Source of the DNA: Pseudomonadota bacterium
GTDB lineage: Bacteria > Cyanobacteriota > Vampirovibrionia > Obscuribacterales > Obscuribacteraceae
Length of the DNA stretch: 64,000 nucleotides
Direction: 5' to 3'
Assembly: GCA_021325555.1 (NCBI GenBank)
Contig: JAJPGY010000039.1
Coordinates: 1 to 64,000, forward strand
In this document: in pieces, positions 24,056 through 32,433 of the stretch
Position numbering within the stretch: position 1 is the first letter of the stretch
How the letters are laid out: each line of letters starts with the position of its first letter
Position numbers and translations under genes: made by a program
The notes under the pieces: model-generated
What the model saw: the letters and a program-made list of their open reading frames with translations, nothing else
Database searches by the model: none
What the model was told of the DNA's origin: nothing

Positions 24056-26368
24056 TTAGTTAGTTGCCTGGTAGGACCAAACCTTGGTCCGCTTGGCGTA
24101 CTCGAGGATGGGTTTGCGGCAGGCCTTGGTGAAGCCGAGTTCTTCGAGCTTCTTCTCGGCCCGCTCCAGCTGCTGCTGCTCGAATTCCTTGAGGTCGGAC
24201 TTGACCTCGGTGGTGATCAACTTCTCGATCAGCTGGCCGATCTCCGTGTCCAGCTTGGCGCGGATGGCCCTCGCCAGCTCCGGAATCGTCTGCCAGTTGA
24301 CCTTGAAGTCCTTGGCCGACTCCGGCCCGAACTGCTCGACGTGCTCGTCGCGCAGCTGGCCGATGTAGGCGTCGAGCTGACCGCGGAACTTCTTGTCGTC
24401 GTCGGAAAGGAACGCGTCCTTCGACTTGTCCAAGCGGTAGCGGTCGAGTTCGTCAAGAAGGCGGTTATTGACGGGCACCTGGCCCATCTTGGGATCTTTG
24501 ACCGTCGACTTGCCCTCGAACGCGGCCGGGGCGTGCAGGCGATAGTCGTTGAAGGCCTGCTGGGCACGCTCCTCGTAATCGGGGGCGAACACCTGCAGGA
24601 GCAGGTTGCGAAGCAGGCGGCGGAACTCGCCCTCGATGAGCGGCGGCCTGTCGACCGACGGCTCCTCGTAAGGACGGGGCTCCCCGCCGAGCCACTTCAG
24701 GCAGCGCTGGTACACCGCCTTCTGCTCGTCGGTGAGGTTGCCCGCCTTCGACTTCCTGGCCATCTCGCCGCGCAGCATGCGCAGGACCATGAGGGAGTTG
24801 ATGCAGGCGCCGTGCGTCGGCTCCTTCTCCTTTTTGTCCTTCGACTTCTTCTGCTCGGCGAGCCCGGCGGTGTTGAGCCGCGAAAGCAGGCTCAACATGT
24901 AGCGCATGTCGAGCCCGTCCCTGCCCTCCCTGGGATCGATGACGCTCCAGAGAAGACCGGTCGAGATCGGCACGTCGGTCGGCAGCCTGAAGGCCGCCGC
25001 CTCGGGGTCGTCCTCGGACCTGGAGCTCGAGCCGGAGCTCGGGCGGCGGGACTCGGAGCCCCAGCCACCGTAGCCTCCGCCGAAGCCGCCGTAGCTGCTC
25101 GACTCGGAGGTGCCCCAGACCTTGTTCCACTCCGTGCCGGAGCGGGCTTTGACCAGGATCTGTTCGCCCTGATAGAGGCGCAGCCGGTCGATCGGGTCGA
25201 CGAACGGCTGACCGCTCTCGGGGACAGGGAAGCGGCTCACCACAGCGAGCGTGGCCAGCACGTGGAGGACGAGCGGGTCGAACTCCGCCTTCTCCTTGTA
25301 GCTGTCCATCTCCTTGCGGTAGGTGCGCACCTCCTCGCAGCGAATCAGGTTGTAGGGCAACCTGACGATGACGCAGCGGCCGGTGAAGGCCTCCTTGTCG
25401 GGCACGACCTCGTCGAGGAACTTTTCCCAGGCGTTCTTGTTGGTCGTGCAGAGGATGAAGACGTCCATCGGGCTGTGCGCGGTGGGGCGACCGTCTTCAG
25501 TGGGCTGGCCGGGCAGGCGCTTGTACTCCGGCGCGGTCATGAGCAGGAGCCGTTCGTCGGTTTCGCCCTCCTTCGGCTTGCGCTCGATGAAGGCGTCCGG
25601 CATGGAGAGGAAGCCGCGGTTGGCCTTGTTGAGCGCGCCGGCAAGGGTGCTCGTGTCGCCGGGCTTCCACTCGGCGATTCCCGCCGCCCGTGCGGTGAGC
25701 CGCATCGGCACCACCTTGACCTCGTCGAACGACGGCTCGGTCTTCGGCTTGTCGACGGTGCCCATGATCTTGTCGTTGCAGTGCTGGCAGGGCTCGCAAG
25801 CCTGGTCGACGAGCTGGAACAGCTTCTTGCCCAGACCGGTTGCCTCCGCCAGGGATTCGAGCTGCTCGCGCTTCAGGAGCTTGAGCAGGTTGACTGGGTT
25901 TTCGTGGAACGGGCAGCCCTCGACGGCGTAGAGCTTCTCCACCTCGTCGGTGTAACGCTCCAGCGCGCGGATGATCCCGTCCCGGAAGAAGTCCTTGCCT
26001 GCGCCAGAGCCGCCTTCGATGATCAGCATCTTCCTCGCGTCGGCGCCGTTGCCGGACGCGGACTTGAGGAACTGCATCGGACCGAGGGCAAAGCGCTGGT
26101 TGCCGGCCACGTGCTTGAAAGCGTTCAACGAGGGAACGTCGAGCTCTGCAAGCATCTTGAGGTACTGGCGCCGTTCCGGATCCGGCTCCTGGTCGGGATT
26201 CTCCACCCCCATCCAGAGAATCGCCCGGTAGACCACCGCGAAGGCGGAATCCGCGCGCTCCGGATGCTCGGCGAGGCTCATGATGAACTCGTCGAACGGG
26301 ATGGAGTCCTCGACAAGCGGTGTCAGCCGGAGAAGCTGCCGTACCCGCTCATGAGTGTCTTGGCTCAT
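24056..26368 (-). CDS. PrkA-like AAA/serine kinase 2
   Basis: This 770-residue protein is the first gene of the operon, with AGGAGGTCTGTAA before its ATG. Walker A is GGSGAGKD at 119-126. The segments LYAVEGCPFHENPVNLLKLL and CEPCQHCNDKIMG correspond to the PrkA blocks AIEGCPMHEEP and the CxxC element; SPMDVFILCTTNKNAWEKFL matches its sensor region. A Ser/Gly/Tyr-rich insertion (GGFGGGYGGWGSES and beyond, about 435-470) and a Lys-rich insertion interrupt the body. It is clearly different in sequence from the next PrkA-like protein, so the pair is an old duplication or two subfamilies, possibly a heteromeric kinase. Confidence 0.88.
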   Translation of the reverse strand: MSQDTHERVRQLLRLTPLVEDSIPFDEFIMSLAEHPERADSAFAVVYRAILWMGVENPDQEPDPERRQYLKMLAELDVPSLNAFKHVAGNQRFALGPMQFLKSASGNGADARKMLIIEGGSGAGKDFFRDGIIRALERYTDEVEKLYAVEGCPFHENPVNLLKLLKREQLESLAEATGLGKKLFQLVDQACEPCQHCNDKIMGTVDKPKTEPSFDEVKVVPMRLTARAAGIAEWKPGDTSTLAGALNKANRGFLSMPDAFIERKPKEGETDERLLLMTAPEYKRLPGQPTEDGRPTAHSPMDVFILCTTNKNAWEKFLDEVVPDKEAFTGRCVIVRLPYNLIRCEEVRTYRKEMDSYKEKAEFDPLVLHVLATLAVVSRFPVPESGQPFVDPIDRLRLYQGEQILVKARSGTEWNKVWGTSESSSYGGFGGGYGGWGSESRRPSSGSSSRSEDDPEAAAFRLPTDVPISTGLLWSVIDPREGRDGLDMRYMLSLLSRLNTAGLAEQKKSKDKKEKEPTHGACINSLMVLRMLRGEMARKSKAGNLTDEQKAVYQRCLKWLGGEPRPYEEPSVDRPPLIEGEFRRLLRNLLLQVFAPDYEERAQQAFNDYRLHAPAAFEGKSTVKDPKMGQVPVNNRLLDELDRYRLDKSKDAFLSDDDKKFRGQLDAYIGQLRDEHVEQFGPESAKDFKVNWQTIPELARAIRAKLDTEIGQLIEKLITTEVKSDLKEFEQQQLERAEKKLEELGFTKACRKPILEYAKRTKVWSYQATN

Positions 26369-27506
26369 TTACAGACCTCCTGTTGTTGGAAGCTCGCGAG
26401 TGAGGCGCCTCAGCGTCATATCGCTCCGTGAGCTGGTTCGGTGGCGCGCGCAACCGCGCGCCATCTGAGAGACAGAATCGCCGTATCAGGTAAACGCGCC
26501 GGACAGGCTGCGCTTGTGGGATACGGCATGTGTAAGCCCCTAATCAGCGGATCAGGGAGCGACGGACAAAAGGCATTTGCCATGGTAAGGACTCGCCTTA
26601 CCCCTTTTGCTGTCCGGCAAAGCGTTCAGTCAGGTACCGGGATCCACTTTTGACGAGGATCTGGATGGGCTGATGGAACGCTTGAGAGAAGAACTGGTAG
26701 GTAACTAGGTTTTCGTGGGTTGCCTTAGACAAGAGGGATAAAGAAAGTACATGTCGAACTTATCACTATGAGCAGCCTGATTAGTAATAACCGCTTACCA
26801 AGAAGTCGCGCCCGGAACCACGATCCTAAAGGAAAGCTAAATCACAGGGCATTCAGGAGTCGTTTTTGCCGCCCGACAACCTTGATTTTTGTCGGCTGGC
26901 GCGATTAAAGACCCACTTGTCATGCGCTATCGCAGGAAGCCGGCGAGCAGCCTATTTATGGGGTATATTACCCCTGAGCCACCAAACGTGGTGTCAGCAA
27001 TCCTTGGTTGCTTAGCTTTTCCTCACCCGCGCCGTTAATCGCTCGCGCAGCTAACCGAGCCGGTGCGCGATGCAGACTGCCGTCAGCATTAGCAGGTTCG
27101 GTTTGAATCGGTGGTACGAGCAAAACCTGCCTCGCGGGGAATGCAAAAATTTTCCGTCACTTGACAAGCGCGGGGCATAAGCTCGCCACGCCCGCTCCAA
27201 AGAATCCGCGCCGCCAGCCGATCTCGCTAGCTCGCTCAGCGGAGAACGGGGCAAATCTCGATTGTAAAGACAGCAGGAATCATCGGTTGATTGCCCGGCC
27301 CACGGCTTTTAGGGTCTATATGTCACTCTTTCACCCTCATTACACTCAAGAAACATCGCACCAGACAGACAGCCCGACCCGTTTTTCCTCGATCCCTGAC
27401 GCGTGATTAGCGCAGTGGCAGGATATGGTCTTTGTGAGGTCGTCTGTTCGGGCGGGGTTTCGGTCACTAGCCACAATGGCAACTCAAAGGAAAACGGAGC
27501 CTAAAT
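26369..27506. other. 1.1-kb gene-poor, AT-richer structured spacer
   Basis: No gene is supported in this region, which must hold the promoter of the PrkA operon (minus) and of the solenoid gene (plus). Several strong stem-loops are visible: TGGCGCGCG/CGCGCGCCA at 26442-26463, the two-tier structure at about 26570-26626, GGGGTA/TACCCC at 26960-26974, and a 12-bp imperfect stem around 26869-26902. Composition is lower in GC than the flanks. It may contain small RNAs. A tRNA-like stretch near 27405-27475 does not fold properly. Confidence 0.5.
26570..26626 (-). ncRNA. Two-tier stem-loop, candidate structured RNA
   Basis: On the minus strand CGGACA(GCA)AAAGG pairs with CCTTTTGTCCG as an outer stem with a bulge, and inside it GGTAAGG and CCTTACC form a second hairpin with loop CGAGT. 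The plus strand folds equivalently. It lies about 200 bases upstream of the PrkA-like operon start. It could be a leader element of that operon, a terminator or a small RNA. Based on pairing only. Confidence 0.3.
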
Positions 27507-28349
27507 ATGGCCAATACAGATCTGTTAAGCCTCTTGCGTGTCGGCGGAGCCGACGACTGGCATAAGGCGGTGTTCGGGCGAGCGCGCAAGGCGCAACCGA
27601 GCAGCGCGCCGGTGATCCTGATCGAACCCTCTGACGACGAGCTCAGCGCCCTGGACTGTCGCAAGATCCTGGACCAGCTCACCGCCGAGGCCTCCTCTCT
27701 CGGGAGTGAAGGAGCCGTGCGCAAGCTTCTGGCTCGCAGCCTCACGGCCGCGCAGATGGAAGCAGTGCGGATTTTCTCCGGCGGCAGGCACGAGGCGGAC
27801 GGCGGCGTCATCGTCGTCTTCGGCGATGCCAGGCTGGAGGCCACCGGCACGAGCATCGTCCTTGCCTTTGGCGGCGCCGATGTCGTCGCCCGGAACGGTT
27901 GCCGCATCTACGCGGCCAACCAGGTGACGCTCACCTGCTACGACCGGGTGTTCGTGGACGCCCGCGATGAGGTGACGATTCGGGGAAGCTACGGCGCCGT
28001 GCGCGGCCGGGCCAGCGGTCGGGTTACCGGCACGGCCCACGGTCGCTCCCAGTGGATCGTGGCCGGCGATACGGTTTTTGACGGCCTCGACTGCTCGGCG
28101 CTCTTTGTCGAGGGTAGCGCCACCGTCCGCGCCTACGGCAACTGCCGTGTGCGGGGCCGGGGTCGCTGCCGGGTCGAGCTTTTCGGCAAGACCGTCGGCT
28201 GGTTCGAGGGGGAGGCCAGCGTCACCGCGTCCGAGCAATCGGTCAGCTACTGCCGGGAGTCCGTGAGTGTCAGGCAGGGCCAGCAGGCGCAGGTTAACCG
28301 TGTGCCGGCCGGCAGGGCGCTCCCCTGCGCTGCCTGGCCGAAGTTCTAA
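27507..28349 (+). CDS. Octapeptide-repeat beta-solenoid protein 3
   Basis: This is a 280-residue protein with ribosome site ACGGAG before ATG. Residues 1-95 are a different head from the 9035/11698 pair (LLSLLRVGGADDWHKAVFGR, then helices with SLTAAQMEAVRIF). From about residue 97 short strands follow with an eight-residue period: ARLEATGT, SIVLAFGG, ADVVARNG, VFVDARDE, then TVRAYGNC and RVRGRGRC. A solenoid is predicted. It has no signal peptide. The same unit as in the accessory island is thus joined to a new head, showing domain shuffling. A small zinc-ribbon gene follows after 26 bases. Confidence 0.75.
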   Translation: MANTDLLSLLRVGGADDWHKAVFGRARKAQPSSAPVILIEPSDDELSALDCRKILDQLTAEASSLGSEGAVRKLLARSLTAAQMEAVRIFSGGRHEADGGVIVVFGDARLEATGTSIVLAFGGADVVARNGCRIYAANQVTLTCYDRVFVDARDEVTIRGSYGAVRGRASGRVTGTAHGRSQWIVAGDTVFDGLDCSALFVEGSATVRAYGNCRVRGRGRCRVELFGKTVGWFEGEASVTASEQSVSYCRESVSVRQGQQAQVNRVPAGRALPCAAWPKF

Positions 28350-28375
28350 CCCAGACGACGGCAGGAGGAGAAATC

Positions 28376-28621
28376 ATGCCGCGCAAGAACCGAAGGAGAA
28401 CACAAATGGAGCCAACCGAGATTACCCTTGGTGATCCAGTCCAGATGGTCGGACAGACCGGCTTCCTCAAGGACGCCGGCGGCGGCCGCTGCAGCGGGTG
28501 CGGGCGCACCGCCTCCACCCTGCTTGCCGGCGGTGTCTGCCCCCGGTGCGTGAAGCCCGAGTCCGGCGACGGCGGCCGCCCGGTGTCGCAGGCCAAAACC
28601 GGCCGGCGCCGCAGCCGCTAA
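28376..28621 (+). CDS. Small zinc-ribbon protein with two candidate starts
   Basis: The protein is 81 residues with a CSGC...CPRC pair (about residues 39-58), a small zinc ribbon, and basic ends (PRKNRRRTQ and TGRRRSR), which suggests nucleic-acid binding. The ATG at 28376 has GGAGGAGAAATC, and the in-frame ATG at 28406 has its own AAGGAGAACACAA, so an 81- and a 71-residue form may both be made. It lies 26 bases after the solenoid gene and just before a strong terminator, so the two are co-transcribed. The function is unknown. Confidence 0.65.
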   Translation: MPRKNRRRTQMEPTEITLGDPVQMVGQTGFLKDAGGGRCSGCGRTASTLLAGGVCPRCVKPESGDGGRPVSQAKTGRRRSR

Positions 28622-28657
28622 CGCTGCCGTCTGCCTGCCCCGAGCAGGGAGCAGAAG

Positions 28658-28701
28658 CGGTCGGAAGGGTCAGGGCCTAACCGCCCTGACCCTTTCGGCC
28701 G
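28658..28701 (+). terminator. Strong intrinsic terminator
   Basis: A 19-bp stem (28658-28676 with 28683-28701; core GGGTCAGGGC/GCCCTGACCC, two wobble pairs) with a short CTAACC loop. It is followed by CTTTTGTCC and CTTTTTTT. It ends the solenoid 3/zinc-ribbon transcript. Confidence 0.93.
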
Positions 28702-29090
28702 TCTTTTGTCCTTGCCTTTTTTTCCGTTTTGTCCCTACTATTGCATACAGTTTTTTCCAACCGCCGACAGCTCCCGCATACCGTCAGAGCCGATCTCGGA
28801 CGGAAGCAGGGTCCGCGGTCAGCGGCCCCGGGGCGGGTGATTAAACTGGAACGTCGGCAGCCGGACGCCGAAAAACCTGGTGCTCGAAAGGCTCAACCGG
28901 AGCCGCTTTCGACAGAGGAGCCAGGAAGCGGGCAAAAACCGACGTTACAAGTTAATAACGCGGCCCTGAGGGCCCCGGCGAGAGGGCGGCGGCGGAAGGT
29001 TATAAATCTGACCGTCGGCCGGCGGGGAGATCTGCGACAATTTCACGGCAGCCTGCAGCAACCGGCAGGCGACCGGCAGCGACAAGGTCG
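28702..29090 (+). other. Gene-free region upstream of mqnC
   Basis: After the terminator T-runs, about 350 bases precede mqnC. The open frame through it (from 28729) is Arg/Pro-rich, lacks a ribosome site and does not look coding. Short self-complementary pieces (for example GGCCCTGAGGGCC at about 28961-28973) are present. I recognise no riboswitch class. A promoter must lie here but no clear -35/-10 pair is seen. Confidence 0.4.
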
Positions 29091-30203
29091 GTGCCCAGCG
29101 AGGTCCCCGTGAATCGTTCGCTGAAACTTCTGGAAGAGAAGCTGCGCGCCGGGCAGCGCCTGCAGCGCGTGGATGTTGAGCGGCTGTGGTCCAGCGCCAG
29201 CGACGAGGAGCTCAAGCTTTTGTCCGGCATCGTGCGCGCGCGCTTTCACGACCCGGCCGTCGCCACCTACCTGCTCATGCGGATCGTCAATTACACTAAC
29301 ATCTGCGTGGCCAAATGCGATTACTGCTCGTTCTATCGCCTGCCGCGATCGCCTGAGGGGTACGTGCGCTCCCGGGAATGGGTGTTCGAGAAGATAGACG
29401 AGCTCGTGGCGGTCGGCGGGGATCTTTTCGGCTTCAACGGCGGCTTCAATCCGCAGCTCAAGATCGACTACTACCTGGATCTCTTTTCGGCGATCCGCGC
29501 CCGTTACGGTGACAGCATCGAGTTTTACGCGCTGACGGTGGTCGAGCTCATTTACGTCGCCAGGCTGAGCGGGCTTTCGGTCGAGCAGGCCGTCCGGCTC
29601 CTCAAGGAGGCTGGCGTGCGATGGATCACCGGCGGCGGCGCCGAGATCCTGGCGGACAGCTTTCGCCGGCGGCACAGCCCGCTCAAATACACGGTTCGGG
29701 AATACTACGACGCGCAACTGGCCATCCTCGAGGCCGGGCTGAAAACGACGGCCACCATGGTGATCGGCTTTGACGAGACGCTCGACGAACGGCTCGAGCA
29801 CCTGGAGAGGCTGCGCCGCTTCCAGGACGAGACGGGCGGCGGCCTGTTCAGCTTCCTTTGCTGGACCTACAAGCCCTACAACAACGCGCTCGGCGGCAAA
29901 GAGATTTCCGCCCGGGAGTACCTGCGGCATCTGGCGATCTGCCGCATCTACCTCGACAACTTCCGGCACATCCGCACCTCCGTGCTCACACAAAACGCCA
30001 ACGCGCTCAAAGGACTCCAGTACGGCGCCGACGACTTCGACATCCCCTGGGAGGACGAGGTGACGCAGATGGCCGGGGCCGTAATCGAAAAGGACGTGGA
30101 GCGCATCCTCGGTTACACGCGTGAAGCCGGCTTCAAACCGGTATACAGGCAGGTGGCATCAGGCCGCCGCGTGGGGCCCGCCCGCCCGGCAGCCAGGGTC
30201 TAG
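29091..30203 (+). CDS. mqnC: Cyclic dehypoxanthinyl futalosine synthase (radical SAM)
   Basis: The protein has 370 residues from the GTG at 29091; a GTG at 29109 is an alternative. The radical-SAM cluster motif CVAKCDYCSFYR (about residues 72-83) binds the 4Fe-4S cluster. Later segments WITGGGAEILADSF, TATMVIGFDETLDERLEHL and FQDETGGGLFSFLCWTYKP match MqnC closely and separate it from MqnE. The enzyme makes the spiro ring intermediate of the futalosine route to menaquinone, in the cytoplasm. Other mqn genes are not in the window, so the pathway genes are dispersed. The product implies menaquinone-based respiration. Confidence 0.9.
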   Translation: MPSEVPVNRSLKLLEEKLRAGQRLQRVDVERLWSSASDEELKLLSGIVRARFHDPAVATYLLMRIVNYTNICVAKCDYCSFYRLPRSPEGYVRSREWVFEKIDELVAVGGDLFGFNGGFNPQLKIDYYLDLFSAIRARYGDSIEFYALTVVELIYVARLSGLSVEQAVRLLKEAGVRWITGGGAEILADSFRRRHSPLKYTVREYYDAQLAILEAGLKTTATMVIGFDETLDERLEHLERLRRFQDETGGGLFSFLCWTYKPYNNALGGKEISAREYLRHLAICRIYLDNFRHIRTSVLTQNANALKGLQYGADDFDIPWEDEVTQMAGAVIEKDVERILGYTREAGFKPVYRQVASGRRVGPARPAARV

Positions 30204-30784
30204 CCCGCTCGTGCAGGCGGATGCTGACAGACAGCCCGCTTGACATGGCCGCTATTGAAGCTGCGCTAAATATCAACAATTGCCAAGAGCTGCTTGAAAA
30301 CCGCTCGGGATGCGGATTATTCTTCATGACATCCGGCCGTCTCCCGGCCCTAAATACTTCCTGAAATATCGGCGGGCCCTGAAAAATTCACAGCAGCAGC
30401 GGCACGACGTGACCATAAATCAAAAGACCGGCTCAACTTTTCAACAGGCGATCATGAGTGACAGATCCATTGCGTTGCGTGGGTGACTTGCCTAACTTAT
30501 AGTGTCTTTCTTCCTTCCAGCAAGCTTTTAACGGCAGAGAACCCTCACTCTCGACTGGGCTTCCCACCTCTTATCCAGATCCAGCGCACTTCTTTATTGA
30601 TGCGCCGGGTCTGGTTGTCCGGTCGTCGTGAGGCTATCTCCGTCCCACTCACAACACAGCGCTCAGCGACGAAGCCCGCCTCGACCCGGTCGAAAGCCGT
30701 CTCGGTGCAGGCTCCTGTTTCTCAGCGCTGACGGGCGGGACCCCACAGGGCGTCTGCCCGTTCTCCGGTTTCGGAGGAAAGTCA
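30204..30784 (+). other. 581-bp spacer before the MoxR operon
   Basis: No gene is supported. It contains the sigma-70-type promoter at 30475-30503, which leaves a leader of about 275 bases before the first vWA gene. A short run of lower GC surrounds the promoter. No convincing terminator for mqnC is seen. Confidence 0.5.
30475..30503 (+). promoter_or_regulatory. Sigma-70-type promoter of the MoxR/vWA operon
   Basis: TTGCGT (30475-30480) and TATAGT (30498-30503) are separated by exactly 17 bases. The next gene on this strand is the first vWA gene at 30785, so a long leader of roughly 275 bases is predicted. Confidence 0.65.
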
Positions 30785-31807
30785 ATGACCTTCGCTCAAC
30801 CACTCTTCCTGGTGCTCGCGCTTCTGGCCGTGCCCATGCTATGGCTCAGGCGAAAGCGCCAGGCTGCCCTCGGGCATTCGCAGGTGGCAGAGCACAAGAA
30901 CCTGCGCTCCATGCCGGTCATCGGCTGGATTGCCCCCTTGCTTTTCGTGCTCGCCTGGACGGCGCTGTGCGTGGCTCTCGCCAGACCGCTGCTGCCCCAC
31001 GTGGCCGAAAAGCGAACCATTCAGACCCGCGATTTCATCATCGCCGTGGACATCTCCGGCTCGATGTGGACGCCGCTCACCGACCCCGCTCAGGCGACCT
31101 TTGCCGGCGGGCAGTCAGCGGCTGGCACTACCAACACGGCTCCCGGGGATCCTGCCCCGGCGCCGCAACCGCCCACGCGCATCGACGCCGCCGAAAAGGC
31201 GGTCAAGATGTTTGTCGCCCGGCGACAGGGCGATCGGGTGGCGCTGTTCGAGTTCGATACCGACACTTATTACTGCTGGCCGCTCACGGACGACCTCAAG
31301 ATCATCCAGGACAAGGCCAACCTCTTGAACCAGACCCAGGGTGGTGGCACCAACTTCGAAGGCCCCTCGCAGGACAACCCCGGCATGGGACCGCTGCAGG
31401 CTGCCATCAACCACTTCAAGAAGTACGGCAAGGCCAGGACCAAGGTGCTTATCATGGTCACCGACGGCGAGGACAACATCTCCGCCCAGCGCATGGACGA
31501 GCTGCAGGCTCAAATGCAGGCACAGGGGATCCGGCTGTACGTCCTGGGCGTGGGCGATTCGTGGACCTCAGGCCAGCAGGTGGACCTGCGCACCTTCACC
31601 GAGCGCATGGGCGGGATCGTCATCCCCGTCGGCGATGCCGCGCAGATGAGAGCCGGCATGGACAAGATCGACCAGCTCGAGAAGTCCACGGTAACGCTGG
31701 AGAAACAGACGAGCTACACGGACATCTTTTACCTGTTCCTGGGGCTCAGCGTCGTTCTCTGGCTTTTCTACTTCGCAACCAGCGCGCTCATCCGCGAGAA
31801 AGCATAA
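30785..31807 (+). CDS. Membrane vWA protein, BatA/BatB-like
   Basis: This is a 340-residue protein with CGGAGGAAAGTCA before the ATG. Two N-terminal helices (about 5-20 and 47-67) place it in the membrane. The vWA domain starts at residue 83 with the metal-site motif VDISGSMW, has FEFDTDTYYCWPL in the middle and VTDGED later. A Pro/Thr-rich insertion sits after the first motif. The last helix (about 312-330) returns to the membrane. BatA/BatB-type proteins partner a MoxR AAA ATPase and act in envelope stress or assembly. It begins a six-gene operon; the TPR gene follows by 11 bases. Confidence 0.88.
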   Translation: MTFAQPLFLVLALLAVPMLWLRRKRQAALGHSQVAEHKNLRSMPVIGWIAPLLFVLAWTALCVALARPLLPHVAEKRTIQTRDFIIAVDISGSMWTPLTDPAQATFAGGQSAAGTTNTAPGDPAPAPQPPTRIDAAEKAVKMFVARRQGDRVALFEFDTDTYYCWPLTDDLKIIQDKANLLNQTQGGGTNFEGPSQDNPGMGPLQAAINHFKKYGKARTKVLIMVTDGEDNISAQRMDELQAQMQAQGIRLYVLGVGDSWTSGQQVDLRTFTERMGGIVIPVGDAAQMRAGMDKIDQLEKSTVTLEKQTSYTDIFYLFLGLSVVLWLFYFATSALIREKA

Positions 31808-31818
31808 GGAGACAGACC

Positions 31819-32415
31819 ATGAGGAAACTCGCCTCATTGCGCACCGCATGGCTCGTCGCCGCCTTGATCGCCGGCGTGCTGCTCGTCGACGGCGGCTACC
31901 GACTGTCCACCTACGTCGACCCCCAGGTCGCGTACTACGACCTCGGGATCAAGGCTTATCAGGCCGGCGACATGGCCAAGGCCGTCAGATATTTCGATAT
32001 GTCGATCGCATCCTACAAGGCCGCCCAGCGCGACACCTGGATGCATCGCTTCATAAACCCGCGCCCCTCGCTGGAGCTGGCCGCCATGGCCAATTTCCAG
32101 AAGGGCAAGGCGCTCCTGCAGGCTAAGCAGGCAGAGCAGGCCGTGGAGGCCTTCAAGGAGTCGCTCCGGCTCAACCCGGGCGATCTCAGGGGAGGGCTCT
32201 CGGCAGACCAGGCGCTCCGGCTCCACGAAGAGGCGATGGTCGTCAAGTACGACCTGGAGCTGCTCTTCAAGAGCCGGCCGGATCTGGCAGCCGGGCAGGG
32301 CAAAGGTCAGGGTCAGGGTCAGCAAGGTCAGGGCCAGGGTCAACAGCAGGGGAAACAAGCCCCCGGCCAGAACCCCGGCTCGCTACCAGGCAAGGGCCGC
32401 CCTGACGACATCTAA
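31819..32415 (+). CDS. TPR membrane protein, BatC-like
   Basis: The ATG at 31819 with ATAAGGAGACAGACC is the start; the frame is open upstream only as an antisense-free extension into the previous gene. The 198-residue protein has one N-terminal helix (about 10-27) and then TPR-type helices (YYDLGIKAYQAGDMAKAVRY, FQKGKALLQAKQAEQAVEAF). The tail is a Gln/Gly-rich low-complexity segment (QGQGQQGQGQGQQQGKQAPG). BatC proteins of Bacteroides and Leptospira have the same layout and position beside vWA proteins. It probably mediates contacts among the envelope partners. Confidence 0.82.
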   Translation: MRKLASLRTAWLVAALIAGVLLVDGGYRLSTYVDPQVAYYDLGIKAYQAGDMAKAVRYFDMSIASYKAAQRDTWMHRFINPRPSLELAAMANFQKGKALLQAKQAEQAVEAFKESLRLNPGDLRGGLSADQALRLHEEAMVVKYDLELLFKSRPDLAAGQGKGQGQGQQGQGQGQQQGKQAPGQNPGSLPGKGRPDDI

Positions 32416-32433
32416 TCCGGGAGGATGGCTTCC

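Noticed and set aside
21507..26431. Long plus-strand frames of about 850 and 795 codons opposite the PrkA-like genes
   Set aside because: They are antisense shadows caused by high GC: no ribosome sites, Leu/Arg/Val-skewed composition and no motifs, while the minus-strand frames carry Walker A motifs and strong ribosome sites.
27405..27475. tRNA-like stretch (TAGCGCAGTGGCAG followed by a TGTTCGGGC T-loop-like piece)
   Set aside because: Only part of the acceptor pairs, the D-arm cannot form, and the T-stem does not pair. It is at best a decayed or chance resemblance.
28729..29112. Open frame of 127 codons before mqnC
   Set aside because: No ribosome site, Arg/Pro/Gln-rich with no domain, and overlaps the mqnC start and the terminator T-runs.
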